Made by a program: the position numbers and the translations under genes. Below are positions 16,791-26,824 of a stretch of 64,000 nucleotides of DNA, piece by piece; within the stretch, counting starts at the first letter, position 1; the number at the start of each line of letters is the position of its first letter. The notes under the pieces are model-generated. The model was not told where the DNA came from, did not search any database, and saw only the letters and a program-made list of their open reading frames with translations. Source of the stretch: Acidobacteriota bacterium (GTDB taxonomy: Bacteria > Acidobacteriota > Terriglobia > UBA7540); the NCBI GenBank assembly GCA_021838785.1, contig JAKCCV010000002.1, positions 62,001 through 126,000 on the forward strand. Direction: 5' to 3'.

Positions 16791-18122
16791 TCATGCGGCC
16801 GGAGGGGCTTCTTCCGGCCCTTCGTGGATGACACGTCCCACGAGAAACACAAATAACAAGCTCAACAGGGCGTAAATCCCGCAAAAGCCGATTAAAGTAA
16901 AGACGGCCTCGCCGCCGGCAACGTTGGCGGAGGTTCCTGCCGAGGTCTTAAGCAGGCCGTAAACCAGCCACGGCTGTCGCCCGACTTCGGTCACCATCCA
17001 CCCCGCTTCGTTGGCGATGTAGGGAAATGGAAGCGCGAGCATTAAAGTCCACAAGAACCAGCGAGCCGAATAGAGCCGGCGGCGCCACAACAAAAACAAA
17101 CCCAGCAGCATCTGCGCGATAAAAATCGTTCCCAGGCCCACCATGATGTGGTAGGCGTAATAAGTCAGGTCCACCGGCGGCCAGAGGTCACGCGGGTAGT
17201 CCGTCAGCCCTTTTACCGTCGCGTGAAAATTGCCGTAAGCCAAAAAGCTGAGCGTGTCGGGAACAAAGATTGGATCGAGCAGGCGCGCTCTGGTGGTGTC
17301 CGGCATCCCGATGATGGCCAACGGAGCGCCCTGTTGGGTTTTGAACAGCCCTTCCATCGCCGCCAGCTTGACCGGCTGATACTGCACCACGTCCGCCCCA
17401 TTGAAATCCCCTGTGGGAAACAATTGAGTGAGAGAAAGAATGGTCCCGGCCACGATCGCCATTTTCACGGTCTGACGGCCGAACTCCAGGTGTCGCCCGC
17501 ATAATAAATAAAAAGCGCCTACCGCCCCCATGACGTAAGCCGCTGCCAGCAGGGCGCCGTTGATGGTGTGGGCATACTGCCACCCCGCATAGGGATTGAG
17601 CAGGACGGCCCAAAACGAGACCAAGTGCAACGTGCCATCCGATGCCAGCCGATAACCCACCGGATGCTGCATCCAGGCGTTGACAGCGATGATGAAATAT
17701 CCCGACAACAGCGACCCGACCGCCACGCCCACCCCCGCGAGCCAATGCACGACGCGGGAAACTCTTCCTTCGCCAAAAAGGAACAACCCAAGGAAGCCGG
17801 ATTCCAAGAAGAAAGCGTAAACGCCCTCCATCGGCAAAGTCTGGCCGAAGACACTGCCACCATAGCTCGAGAACCGGCTCCAGTTGGTGCCGAACTCGAA
17901 CTCCAGCGGAATGCCGGTCACCACACCGAGGGCAAAATTGATGGCAAAAATCTTGGCCCAAAATTTGGCTGCGGCGCCGTATCGGCTCTCGCCGGTAACA
18001 AGTTCGAGCGTGGAGAGGAGGGCGATGAAGAACCCCAAACCCATCGTCAGAATGGGAAAGAGGTAATGAAACATGACCGTCAGCGCAAACTGAAGCCGAT
18101 GGGCCATGACAGCCGTGCTCAC
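16791..18122 (-). CDS. cydA: cytochrome bd ubiquinol oxidase subunit I
   Basis: The 443-residue integral membrane protein carries the subunit I features: the first transmembrane helix with the heme-ligand histidines (ALTVMFHYLFPILTMGLGF), GIPLEFEFGTNWSRFSSYGG, GVYAFFLESGFLGLFLFG and the quinol-region segment TEVGRQPWLVYGLLKT. The length corresponds to the short Q-loop type. It starts with GTG at 18122 after a GAGGTGA ribosome site. It is the first gene of a two-gene operon with cydB and supports respiration at low oxygen. The divergent lexA lies about 300 bases upstream. Confidence 0.97.
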   Translation of the reverse strand: MSTAVMAHRLQFALTVMFHYLFPILTMGLGFFIALLSTLELVTGESRYGAAAKFWAKIFAINFALGVVTGIPLEFEFGTNWSRFSSYGGSVFGQTLPMEGVYAFFLESGFLGLFLFGEGRVSRVVHWLAGVGVAVGSLLSGYFIIAVNAWMQHPVGYRLASDGTLHLVSFWAVLLNPYAGWQYAHTINGALLAAAYVMGAVGAFYLLCGRHLEFGRQTVKMAIVAGTILSLTQLFPTGDFNGADVVQYQPVKLAAMEGLFKTQQGAPLAIIGMPDTTRARLLDPIFVPDTLSFLAYGNFHATVKGLTDYPRDLWPPVDLTYYAYHIMVGLGTIFIAQMLLGLFLLWRRRLYSARWFLWTLMLALPFPYIANEAGWMVTEVGRQPWLVYGLLKTSAGTSANVAGGEAVFTLIGFCGIYALLSLLFVFLVGRVIHEGPEEAPPAA

Positions 18123-18343
18123 GTTTCACCTCATTGAAACAGGCTGGCCGTGGCGGTAGGCAACATCCGAACCCGCCTTCCGATGCCGGAACGGTCCCGG
18201 CAGTTCATCGCACATAGAATTAGGTTGATTCACGGCACGGGTGCCGGCAGTGATCAACCGCACATTCTATCACTTTGCCTTGGCTCGACCTGGGAAGTTT
18301 TTGGGACGGAGGGCGGGCCGGCGCCCATCCCTGGAAATTTTGC

Positions 18344-18372
18344 TTGAAATTCGCTTTTCTTTCGCCTAGAAT
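18344..18372 (+). promoter_or_regulatory. predicted lexA promoter
   Basis: TTGAAA at 18344-18349 and TAGAAT at 18367-18372 are separated by exactly 17 bases, close to the sigma-70 consensus, and lie 46 bases ahead of the lexA start. LexA usually represses its own gene, and the spacer region is rich in TTC and TTTC repeats, but I could not identify a clear LexA operator because the acidobacterial site is not known to me. Confidence 0.65.
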
Positions 18373-18418
18373 ACTTTCCGAAAATGGCGCGGGATGAATC
18401 TCGCGCCGGAGGCTCACA

Positions 18419-19126
18419 ATGGCGCTGACACGGCGGCAAAAGCAGGTTCTCGATTATTTGGTCCGATTTATAGACCGCCAGGGGTATTCCCCGAGCTTTG
18501 AAGAGATTGCCGAAGGGCTGGGCCTTTCGTCCGTGGCCACAGTTCACAAACATCTCGATACGTTGGGGCGAAAGGGTTTTATCCGTCGAGGCTATAACCG
18601 AAGCCGATCCGTCGAGGTGGTCGCCTTTCCCGGCTCGGTACCGTTTAGCAAGGTCGCGCTGCGGTCCACCAAGATCCCGAACACGGCCCAAAGGCTCGGT
18701 GCCTCTGCTGGGGACGCCGTAAACTCCGGCGAGCAGGCTGCCACGCGCTTGGAATTCCCTTTGCTCGGTCGTATTGCCGCCGGTTACCCTGTGGAGGCCG
18801 TTTCGACGCCGGAGACATTCTCATTGAGCGATTTCGCCGGCCGCAAGGATGGCATTTTTGTCCTTAAAGTGAAAGGTGATTCCATGGTGGACGATCATAT
18901 CTGCGACGGGGATTATATTTTAGTCGAGGGCGGCTCGACCGCCCAAAACGGCGACATTGTAGTGGCGCTGCTGGGCGGCACCGATGCAACCCTCAAACGC
19001 TTCTTTCATGAGCCCGACGGCCGCATACGCCTGCAACCCGCCAACGCCCAAATGGACCCGGTGATTGTGGATGCCCGCGAAGTCAGAATTCAGGGGCGCG
19101 TCATCGGCGTTTTGCGGAAATACTAA
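18419..19126 (+). CDS. lexA: SOS repressor LexA
   Basis: The protein is 235 residues. The N-terminal winged helix (about 1-68) shows TRRQKQVLDYLVRFIDRQGY and LGLSSVATVHKHLDTL. A roughly 40-residue linker, longer than in E. coli LexA, leads to the S24 autoprotease domain (about 112-235). The self-cleavage site is Ala121-Gly122 (LGRIAAGYPVEA), the nucleophile Ser155 (VKGDSMVDDHI) and the general base Lys193 (DATLKRFF). It represses DNA-damage genes until RecA filaments trigger self-cleavage. A GGAGG site precedes the ATG. The gene is convergent with the following receptor gene, only 7 bases apart. Confidence 0.97.
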   Translation: MALTRRQKQVLDYLVRFIDRQGYSPSFEEIAEGLGLSSVATVHKHLDTLGRKGFIRRGYNRSRSVEVVAFPGSVPFSKVALRSTKIPNTAQRLGASAGDAVNSGEQAATRLEFPLLGRIAAGYPVEAVSTPETFSLSDFAGRKDGIFVLKVKGDSMVDDHICDGDYILVEGGSTAQNGDIVVALLGGTDATLKRFFHEPDGRIRLQPANAQMDPVIVDAREVRIQGRVIGVLRKY

Positions 19127-19133
19127 TCGCGCC

Positions 19134-22100
19134 TCAGAAGGTCACGCGCGCGCCAAACTGCGCGGCAAACGGGATGCCGACGGTGGTGCCAGGCCCAAAG
19201 AAATCTCCCAAAGCGCCGGCCGGCACCAGCAGAGGCTTGAAGTTGGTTACCGGGGCGCTTTCCGTGCAGGCCGCGTTCTCGCATATCGCCGTGACGTTGT
19301 AGAGATTGTTGACGTGTTCCGGCAAGGCGGCTATGTCCGTCACGTAATTGGCGCCCGGATTGTTGCGGTTGAACAGATTAAAGAACTCGATAAAGGGCGA
19401 CACGGCGACCCGTTCGCCGAGCGTAAACGGTCGCGCGACGCGAGCATCCATCTGAATGTATGGCGTGCCGCGAAATTCGTCGAGAGAGGTTTGAACGCCG
19501 TTGACGACGGCGCGGTCGTCCTGCGCGTCGCCGAGACCATTCACGTCCACCGGCGTCGTCAGGGTAAAGGGCCGGGCGGTCTCCGCTTGCCCGAGCCAAG
19601 AGAATTCAAACCCATCCGGCAGATAAAACACTCCCGCCACCACTCCTCGGTCCCGCACATCTTCTCCTGAAGGCCCAAAATCGCCTTTTCCGAAGGCATC
19701 CAAGGGATTGCAAACCCCGTCCACATAATCGAACAACTCACCGAGCACGCAGCCCCACGTCTTGGCACTCGCCAAAGTGTAGTTGGCGATTAGGTCGAGG
19801 CGGCGCGCCAGGTGGCCCTGCAGATGAACCGTCATCGCATCGTAGCGTGAGCGATTATCGGAGCGGAAGACAGCCACGTCGGGCACGTGAGCCTCTTGAA
19901 TCGCCCGATCGCGCGGAAACAACGGGGAAAACAACGTGTAGCCCGCCTCATATTGGTAGCGAGCATAGGAGTGGACGCCTTGCTCATGCGTGTAATTGGC
20001 GCTCACCATCCAGTTGGGATTGAAGGCATGCTCGATGCCCGCCGTGGCATGAAGGGCGTATGGCGTTTCATAGTGAGGATCAATGATGGAGCCAGTGCCT
20101 CCCGATGAGGCGCCCGGCAGGCAGCCCGGCCCGCCGGGGTTGAGACAAACCGGAGACGACGTATTTACCGCCTGAAAAGCCGTCACCCAACCGTTCTGCG
20201 CCAGGTCATTATAAAAGAGGCCAAAACCGGCGCGAATCACGGTCCTTCGCGCGCGGCCCAAGGCATAAACCAGGCCCAAGCGAGGAGCCAAGGCCCCGCG
20301 GTAGTCCCGGGGCGCCGAGTGCGCGAGCGGAATATGGAGGGACTCCAGCGTCCCGAGTGTCGGATTGGCCAATTGCGACCGGCCGGAGGCGATGAACAGC
20401 CCGAACGTCGTGTCGTAACGCGCTCCAAGGTTGAGCGTCATTCGCCGCGTCGCGCGCCAAGTGTCCTCTACATAAAGCCCCAAGCGCTGGACATTTTGTG
20501 AAAAACTTCCGTCCGTCGCCGGCGAGGTCGTGCACGTAGTGCCCGGAGTCACTTGGAAGCCTGGCGTTGTCGCGCAGGTAAGGTCCGCGGAGAACTGTTG
20601 GGGGGCATTCAAGTAGTCGGTAGGATCTAAAGCGAACACCGTCAGCCGCTCCGCCGTCCCGGACAGCGCGCCGCTCAACACCGGCTCGTGGATGAAATCC
20701 ACACCGAAGCGCAGAGCGTGAAGGCCCGTCACGTGGCTCACGTCGTAGCGGAGCTCATACTTCTCCTGATTGCGGAGCACCGGAAACGCCGTAATCGGCG
20801 TGACAAATTGGTTGTCACCAAAAGTCTCAAATCCCGAGGTGGCCAGCGAGGTCGAACTGAAAGGAAACGCCAAGGCAAATCCCAAGTGGGAGTTTCGCCG
20901 TTCGGTAATGTGCAGGTAGCTGGCACCCAAGGTAAGCGAACCGAGCCACGTTGGGCTGAAGACGTTTTCCTGGTTAAAGGCCATGTTCCAGTAACTGGAG
21001 TGGGAGGCGACACCGGTCGAGGGTAAAGTCCCCTGTTGGACGAGGTCGTTGCGGGTGGTGTAATTATCCGCCGAAACCCGCAGGAACCACTGCGCCCCTA
21101 ACGATTCAGAGCCGTCCAACCGCGTTGAGGCCATCACATCGCGGAAAGGTACCGGGACGTTCTGTGGGACCTCAATGGATTTGACGCCCGGAATCAATCC
21201 CTCGGCAGCGAGCGTCCCTAACGCCGAAAACTGTTGGCGCACGGAGGGGCTGTAAGCAATGCTGGCATTTTCCCGCACAGCCTCCAAGGAAGAGAAGAAC
21301 CACAACCGGTTTCGCTTAATCGGCCCGCCGAGCGTCCCAATATAATTTTGTCGGGAAAACGGCTGCTTAGGGTTGGGCGGCGGGTTATCAATCGGGAAGC
21401 GGGCATTTAGCGCCGCCGCCCGCTCGTAGAACGCGGCGTCGCCGTGCCAAGCGTTCGTTCCCCGTTTGGTGGTGATGACCACGGAGCCGCCCGTCGTCCG
21501 GCCCGTGTCCGCCTCTTCTTGTGCCGTGCTGACGGCAAATTCTTGGATGTCGTCCGGGGAAATGTTTTGCAGAAATCCGCCAATGTAATCGTCCGAATTG
21601 TCCACCCCATCCACCGTCAAGGCGTCGTTCAGCCCCGAGCTGCCTCCAAAGGAAACCGCTGTGATGCGCGCCTTGGTGGGATCCGAAGGCTCCACGGGTT
21701 CAGTGCCCGGAACCAAGTAGGCGATGTTGGCAAAACTGCGGAGCGCGAGGGGAATGGTCTTAAGATCAAAACTCGTCACCACGCCCTCGAGCGTGGCGTT
21801 CGACGTGTCAAGTGGTTGCGTGGCGATGGAAGAAGCTTCGCCCCGCACCTGGATTCGTTGATGGGCGCTCGCCGGCTGAAGCCTCACTGTGATGTCGCGC
21901 GTGGAGTTGACGGCCACGCTCACATCCGATTGCGCGGGGGCAAAACCCGGCGCGCTCACGACCACGCGATAAGCACCCGGCTGCAAATAATCGAGCCGAA
22001 ATGCGCCGCGGCCGTTGCTCGTCGCGCTGCGCTCATATCCCGTGGACGACGACCTCACCTCGATTCGCGCCCGTGGAATACGCGCGCCGGTTGCGTCCTC

Positions 22101-22229
22101 GACCGTGCCCGCCAAGTCGCCCTCCGGATTTTGCGCCCGTAACGGACTGGCCAGCCCCCACATCAGCGCCACCAGCAGCGCGGCCAAGCCAATTTGTTTT
22201 CTTCCGAATTGGCCTTCTAAGCTCACCAT
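19134..22229 (-). CDS. Oar-like TonB-dependent receptor with carboxypeptidase-regulatory-like domain
   Basis: The intact protein has 1031 residues. A signal peptide (about 1-32, ending SPLRAQ) precedes a carboxypeptidase-regulatory-like fold (about 36-120, GTVEDATGARIPRARIEV), a plug domain (about 130-260, LNDALTVDGVDNSDDYIGG and TTGGSVVITTKRGTNAWHG) and a long barrel ending in ARVTF, with the aromatic last residue typical of outer-membrane barrels. Family members in acidobacteria and myxobacteria are large outer-membrane proteins whose ligands are mostly unknown. The start at 22229 has only a weak ribosome site; the next codon, GTG, is an alternative. No TonB, ExbB or ExbD genes are near. 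Confidence 0.93.
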   Translation of the reverse strand: MVSLEGQFGRKQIGLAALLVALMWGLASPLRAQNPEGDLAGTVEDATGARIPRARIEVRSSSTGYERSATSNGRGAFRLDYLQPGAYRVVVSAPGFAPAQSDVSVAVNSTRDITVRLQPASAHQRIQVRGEASSIATQPLDTSNATLEGVVTSFDLKTIPLALRSFANIAYLVPGTEPVEPSDPTKARITAVSFGGSSGLNDALTVDGVDNSDDYIGGFLQNISPDDIQEFAVSTAQEEADTGRTTGGSVVITTKRGTNAWHGDAAFYERAAALNARFPIDNPPPNPKQPFSRQNYIGTLGGPIKRNRLWFFSSLEAVRENASIAYSPSVRQQFSALGTLAAEGLIPGVKSIEVPQNVPVPFRDVMASTRLDGSESLGAQWFLRVSADNYTTRNDLVQQGTLPSTGVASHSSYWNMAFNQENVFSPTWLGSLTLGASYLHITERRNSHLGFALAFPFSSTSLATSGFETFGDNQFVTPITAFPVLRNQEKYELRYDVSHVTGLHALRFGVDFIHEPVLSGALSGTAERLTVFALDPTDYLNAPQQFSADLTCATTPGFQVTPGTTCTTSPATDGSFSQNVQRLGLYVEDTWRATRRMTLNLGARYDTTFGLFIASGRSQLANPTLGTLESLHIPLAHSAPRDYRGALAPRLGLVYALGRARRTVIRAGFGLFYNDLAQNGWVTAFQAVNTSSPVCLNPGGPGCLPGASSGGTGSIIDPHYETPYALHATAGIEHAFNPNWMVSANYTHEQGVHSYARYQYEAGYTLFSPLFPRDRAIQEAHVPDVAVFRSDNRSRYDAMTVHLQGHLARRLDLIANYTLASAKTWGCVLGELFDYVDGVCNPLDAFGKGDFGPSGEDVRDRGVVAGVFYLPDGFEFSWLGQAETARPFTLTTPVDVNGLGDAQDDRAVVNGVQTSLDEFRGTPYIQMDARVARPFTLGERVAVSPFIEFFNLFNRNNPGANYVTDIAALPEHVNNLYNVTAICENAACTESAPVTNFKPLLVPAGALGDFFGPGTTVGIPFAAQFGARVTF

Positions 22230-22542
22230 CTACAAATAAGTCACTACCTGTTCCGCCGCCCATCCGGCAGCGCGCCATGCACGTGCCCGGCGACATTGGA
22301 CGGGCACTCTCTCATCCTACCACCCGACGCATCCGGCGAATAGTAGGGTCGTCAGGGTTGGTGGGGTCCGACCATCGTCGTTTCAAAAACGGCCAACCTT
22401 ATTCGAATCGCGTTATATTAGCGAACCGGGTTTTTGCTCCCGGCGGCAAACAGGGTGCTCATCAGTTTTCAAGCAATGTCGCAGGGCGCTTGCGTCGTAA
22501 ACTTTGCATGGGCCTTTGCCCGGAAGGCGAGGTTTTCTCTCT
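22230..22542. other. intergenic region between divergent receptor and hydrolase genes
   Basis: About 310 bases between two divergent genes, so it must hold both promoters. A TATATT at about 22413 on the plus strand looks like a -10 element but no good -35 is found. No RNA gene or small protein is recognised. Confidence 0.4.
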
Positions 22543-24531
22543 ATGGTTCAACGTCGAGGCCGAGGGACTTGGCGATGTCTCGTCCCTGCGTTTCTTCTAG
22601 GCTGCGCGATCTCCTGTGCTCAAAGCACACCGGAGCAGCTCGGTCCGATTTTCAGTCAACGGATCGAAACCCGCGGTGTTGTATCCTATCAGCTTGAAGA
22701 ATACCTGTTAAAGCGCGCGCCACAACTTCCCACGCCCACAACCGCCGAGGCATGGACCTCGCAAGAAAAAACCATCCGTGCCCGCCTTTTGCGGCTGATA
22801 TATCACGGTTGGCCGCGAGCCTGGGTTGATGCACCGCCTCAGTTTCATGAAGTGGGAGTGATTCCTGGAAACGGATACCGCATTGTCAAGTTCCAGTATG
22901 AAATCGTTCCGGGATTTTATTCCACGGCGCTTCTCTACGAGCCGCAAGTGTTGAAGGGAAAGGTTCCGGCGGTTCTCGACGTGATGGGCCACTTTCCGGT
23001 AGGCAAAGCGGAGGAATTCGAGCAAAAGCTCTGCATCAATCAGGCGCTGCGCGGGATGCTCGCGCTGAATCTGGAGTGGCTTGACATGGGCGAGTTGCGG
23101 ACACCCGGCGACAGCCACTGGTACGGCGCGCAGCTCGATTTAGCCGGTGTGAGCGGCGTCGGGCTTTTCTATTTGGCCATGCGAAGAGGGTTGGATTACC
23201 TCTCCGGGAATCCGCACGTGGACCTGCGGCGCATCGGCATGACGGGACTGTCGGGCGGAGGATGGCAGACGATTGTCCTCAGTTCTCTCGACCCACGGGT
23301 GAAGGTGGCGATTCCGGTTGCAGGATACACTTCGCTCATCGGGCGCGTCGAACGGCCACCAGGCGAGCCGGGCGACTACGAGCAGAATGCGCCCGACTTT
23401 CTTGTTGGCCAGGACTACTCTACCCTGACGGCCCTGCTGGCTCCTCGCCCGGCGCTCATTATCACCAACGCCGAAGATGACTGCTGCTTCCGAGGCCCGC
23501 TCGTCAAGCCCGAAATCTACGACCCCATCAAGCGTTTCTATCGGCTTTACGGCAAGGCCTCTTTGTTCCAATTCCACGAAGACACTCAAATCTCCGCCCA
23601 CAACTACGGCGTGGATAACCGGCAACAATCCTACCGCTTCTTCGACAGGAACTTTGGACTTAAGACCCCCAGCCGTGAGATTCCGGTCGGCTCGGACATG
23701 AAAACCTATCGGCAACTTGTGGTTGGCGTGCCCAAGGATAATCTGACGATTTTGGGACTGGCGCGGAAAATGGCTCAGGACATTGAGCGGCCGCCAATTC
23801 CATCCGGCGCCGCCCGTGCGGCTTGGGCCGTAGCCGAGCGCGCCCAGCTTCGCCGAATAGTTCGCTACCATCCTATTTCCGTGTTGCGCCCCTGGCGCGT
23901 GGCGGACACCATGCACAATCAACTCGCGACACTTTCCTACCGCTTCGAAATGAGCAACGGCCTAACCGCAACCGGCATTTGGTTGAAAGCCATGCAAGCT
24001 CCGAGGACCTCGCCGCTGGTTATTGTGTTGGACGATAAGGGCAGGATGGGCGAAACGGCACAAAATTCGGCCCACATTCCCCTCGTCGCTTTCCTAATCG
24101 GGCGAGACGAGCAGGTATTAACCCTTAACCTGCTGTTCACGGGTGACGCCTCTCCGGGCGGGCGCAATGATATTACCAACTTTGCCGAAATGCTCGAGGC
24201 CATCGGCAAGCGTCCCGTCGGCCTTGAAGCCGCGCAGTTGATTGCAGTGGCACGGTGGGGCAAAACACAATGGAACCCTTCCCGCATCAGTGTTCGCGCC
24301 CAGGGGATGCGCAGCCAACTCGTGGCGCTGACGGCGGCCGCGCTTGAACCCACACTCTTCCGCAACGTTGGCATCCGCCAGGGAATTGCCAGCTTGAGCG
24401 ACGTTTACTCAAAGCCGGTAAAATTCGGCGACGCGCCGGAGCTGTTTTGCCTGGATCTGTACAAACGCTTTGATATCCATCGGCTATCCGTTCTGGCCGC
24501 GCCCACCACGGTGGATGATAGGCTTCCGTAA
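22543..24531 (+). CDS. alpha/beta hydrolase, acetyl-xylan-esterase-like, two-part, exported
   Basis: The protein is 662 residues from the ATG at 22543; a TTG at 22504 would add 13 residues. A signal peptide with a possible lipoprotein-like end (FLLGCAISCAQS) is followed by an alpha/beta-hydrolase domain (about 95-385). The nucleophile elbow is MTGLSGGGWQ, an acid residue is likely in ALIITNAEDDCCF and the histidine in DTQISAHNYGVDNR, so the triad appears complete. Residues about 390-660 form a second, weaker alpha/beta-hydrolase-like half without an obvious nucleophile motif. Similar proteins are annotated as acetyl xylan esterases in acidobacteria and planctomycetes. The substrate, probably an acylated sugar polymer, is inferred. 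Confidence 0.82.
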   Translation: MVQRRGRGTWRCLVPAFLLGCAISCAQSTPEQLGPIFSQRIETRGVVSYQLEEYLLKRAPQLPTPTTAEAWTSQEKTIRARLLRLIYHGWPRAWVDAPPQFHEVGVIPGNGYRIVKFQYEIVPGFYSTALLYEPQVLKGKVPAVLDVMGHFPVGKAEEFEQKLCINQALRGMLALNLEWLDMGELRTPGDSHWYGAQLDLAGVSGVGLFYLAMRRGLDYLSGNPHVDLRRIGMTGLSGGGWQTIVLSSLDPRVKVAIPVAGYTSLIGRVERPPGEPGDYEQNAPDFLVGQDYSTLTALLAPRPALIITNAEDDCCFRGPLVKPEIYDPIKRFYRLYGKASLFQFHEDTQISAHNYGVDNRQQSYRFFDRNFGLKTPSREIPVGSDMKTYRQLVVGVPKDNLTILGLARKMAQDIERPPIPSGAARAAWAVAERAQLRRIVRYHPISVLRPWRVADTMHNQLATLSYRFEMSNGLTATGIWLKAMQAPRTSPLVIVLDDKGRMGETAQNSAHIPLVAFLIGRDEQVLTLNLLFTGDASPGGRNDITNFAEMLEAIGKRPVGLEAAQLIAVARWGKTQWNPSRISVRAQGMRSQLVALTAAALEPTLFRNVGIRQGIASLSDVYSKPVKFGDAPELFCLDLYKRFDIHRLSVLAAPTTVDDRLP

Positions 24532-24558
24532 ATCTCATTTGCCGGAAAATGAGGATTT
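24530..24558. terminator. AT-rich inverted repeat, possible bidirectional terminator
   Basis: AAATCTCATTT, a short GCCGGA loop and AAATGAGGATTT form an imperfect hairpin with one bulge immediately after the hydrolase stop codon and ahead of the convergent permease gene. The AT-rich ends would provide U-runs in both directions. The stem is not GC-rich, so termination strength is uncertain. Confidence 0.3.
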
Positions 24559-24725
24559 AGAAGGCCCCGCGCTGCGGCTCTGTGAATGGCTTAAGCCTTG
24601 GATAACGTTACCCATCGGCAACGGACGGAAAGAAGCGACGCGTGAATCGCCGCCTCGTCGTGGGTTCTGCCGACCGAGTGTGCAGGTATGAATAATCCGG
24701 CGAAGCGATCGCGCCAACAGGCCCC

Positions 24726-26732
24726 TCAAGCGGTTGTGAGCACGATTTTGGGATGAGGGACCTTCTCGCCCACCCATTCCCAATACCGAACCAAAATGGT
24801 ATAGACCATCAGGCCGGTTTCCCCCTCGCCCCACAGCAAATAATTCAGGGATTGGGACATGAGGTTGCCTCGGGTCAACTCAAGGAAAATGCACTTGGGG
24901 TCGAGCAATTCGGCTAAGTAGGCGATGGTATTGGCCACGGCCACGGCGCCCCAAACGCTAATAAGATAATTCTCCCCTTCCTTCAAGACCCTGACCCGCA
25001 GAGAAGTCATAAATTCGCTTCGGTTATCTATCAAATTAACGTGGAGAAAAGCCAAGGGGCTTTCGATCTTATGGTTTTGTAGCATCTCCGTAGCCTTCTT
25101 GGCTCTTGTCGCGGGAGTCGAGGAGTGAATGGGAACGAGGTTGACCTTCTTGCCGGCGATTTTGAACCAAAGCTCCTCGGAATCGGAATCCACAAATTCC
25201 ACGTTGCTGACCCGCAGTTCACGGGCGCGTTGATAACGGCTAGTTGCGCCCACAATGAGAATGGTCAGAATAAAGATGGACGAAATAATCACTCCGTCCG
25301 GGCGCTCAAAAATGTTGGCAACCCACATATAGGCGAACACTGCCGTGACGCCCCAGAAATAAGCACTTAAAGGAAGTGCCCAGAGCTCACCGCGCGGGCT
25401 GGCCCGGAATTCTCGCCACAAAACGATGGCGGCTGCGACCGCTGCTGAAAGAATGAGCGCCAACACCCCTGTGGCGAAAGCCGAAGCCTGCGCTTCCACA
25501 CTGGCATGGAAAACCCATGTCACCACTAAATTGATAAAAAGCAGGACAATCACGGTCGGACGGCGATAGGCTACCCACCGCGGCGACATGCCAAAGCGCG
25601 GCAAATAACGCGGAATAAGGCTCACCAAACCGGCCATCGCCGACGCGCCTGCAAACCACAGGATGGCAATGGTGAGAAGGTCGTAAACGGTCCCAAAGAC
25701 GTTTCCAAGAAGTTGGTGCGCCAAGTAGGCCGGAGCGCGGCCGCTCGCCGGCCCGCCGGGCATGTAAGCGCTCTTCGGTATCAGGACTACCGTAACGATG
25801 CTGGAGAGCATCAGGAAGAAACCCATAATCAACGCCGCCGCCAAAAGCAACTTCCAGGTGTCGCGGATGCGGCCCCAAGGAGGACCCTGCTCTTCACCTG
25901 TTGTCTCACCGTCATTATCAATCAAGGGCATGACAGAAACGCCCGTCTCAAATCCGCTCAGCCCCAGCGCCAACTTGGGGAAGACGATTGCAGCGGCCAG
26001 GAAAATGGCCATTGGGCTGCCGTGCGCAGCCAAAGAAAGGCGCCAATGCGACAGGAGAGCGGGATGGCGCATAATTGCCCAGACTCCGTCCAAGAAGACA
26101 ATGAGGCTGGCCGCAAGATAGGGAATGCCCAAGCCGACTGAAACCCAGATAGCTTCCTTAAATCCCATCAAGAACACTCCGGCCAAGAGAGCCAAGAGCA
26201 ACACCGTGATTGTCATTTGGTCGCCGCGGAGATACTGCTTGACGTAGGGATTTTCGATGGCGTGTTTGGCGGCGTCGGCCGAGCAGAGTGTCATGGTGAT
26301 GACAAAATCCGTGGCCGCAAAGCCCAGCAGAATGAGCACGAACACTTTTGACGCCCAGTTGCTGAGCAGGTTCTCCAGAATGGCAATGGACCCTTGACCA
26401 ACATAAGATCGTCTGGCAACCTGCGCATACACCGGCACCGCACCGAGCACAGTGACGGCCACCAGAATGAAGGTGGCAACCGGAGCCAACGCGCCCGCAG
26501 CCACCAGAGCAATCCCGGCCTGAAAGGCCAATGAGGAAAAATAATCCATCCCCGTCAGCCACATGACGGCGTACCAGGGATGCGTCTGCTCGATGGACTC
26601 CCCTTCGTCCAGCCGCCCGCCTGCCGCCGACCAACGTCCAAAGGCGGTTCGTGGCGGTAAGGTTTCACGGGTGGGCAGGCGCCGCAGCCTGCGATGGCGT
26701 TCAGGGCCGGCGGCTGTGGATTTTGTGTCCAT
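24726..26732 (-). CDS. APC superfamily amino-acid-type permease with soluble C-terminal domain
   Basis: The protein is 668 residues from the ATG at 26732. A basic, proline-rich cytoplasmic N-terminus (about 1-50) leads to about 12 membrane segments (about 55-500). The segments MWLTGMDYFSSLAFQAGIAL and LALGLSGFETGVSVMP match the APC superfamily pattern. A soluble C-terminal region of roughly 165 residues follows (about 505-668), containing a predicted alpha/beta core (LWFKIAGKKVNLVPIHSS, SLRVRVLKEGENYLISVWG). The substrate cannot be told from sequence. The cation/proton antiporter gene lies 92 bases upstream on the same strand and may be co-transcribed, which would fit joint ion or pH homeostasis. 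Confidence 0.85.
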   Translation of the reverse strand: MDTKSTAAGPERHRRLRRLPTRETLPPRTAFGRWSAAGGRLDEGESIEQTHPWYAVMWLTGMDYFSSLAFQAGIALVAAGALAPVATFILVAVTVLGAVPVYAQVARRSYVGQGSIAILENLLSNWASKVFVLILLGFAATDFVITMTLCSADAAKHAIENPYVKQYLRGDQMTITVLLLALLAGVFLMGFKEAIWVSVGLGIPYLAASLIVFLDGVWAIMRHPALLSHWRLSLAAHGSPMAIFLAAAIVFPKLALGLSGFETGVSVMPLIDNDGETTGEEQGPPWGRIRDTWKLLLAAALIMGFFLMLSSIVTVVLIPKSAYMPGGPASGRAPAYLAHQLLGNVFGTVYDLLTIAILWFAGASAMAGLVSLIPRYLPRFGMSPRWVAYRRPTVIVLLFINLVVTWVFHASVEAQASAFATGVLALILSAAVAAAIVLWREFRASPRGELWALPLSAYFWGVTAVFAYMWVANIFERPDGVIISSIFILTILIVGATSRYQRARELRVSNVEFVDSDSEELWFKIAGKKVNLVPIHSSTPATRAKKATEMLQNHKIESPLAFLHVNLIDNRSEFMTSLRVRVLKEGENYLISVWGAVAVANTIAYLAELLDPKCIFLELTRGNLMSQSLNYLLWGEGETGLMVYTILVRYWEWVGEKVPHPKIVLTTA

Positions 26733-26824
26733 GTTGGTTCCCTGAAAAAATCGCCCCGGGCAACGTGTCAAGATGCCCAGAAAACCCCTTTCCCCCTGGG
26801 GACGTCCTGAAAGGTGCTCTTAGG

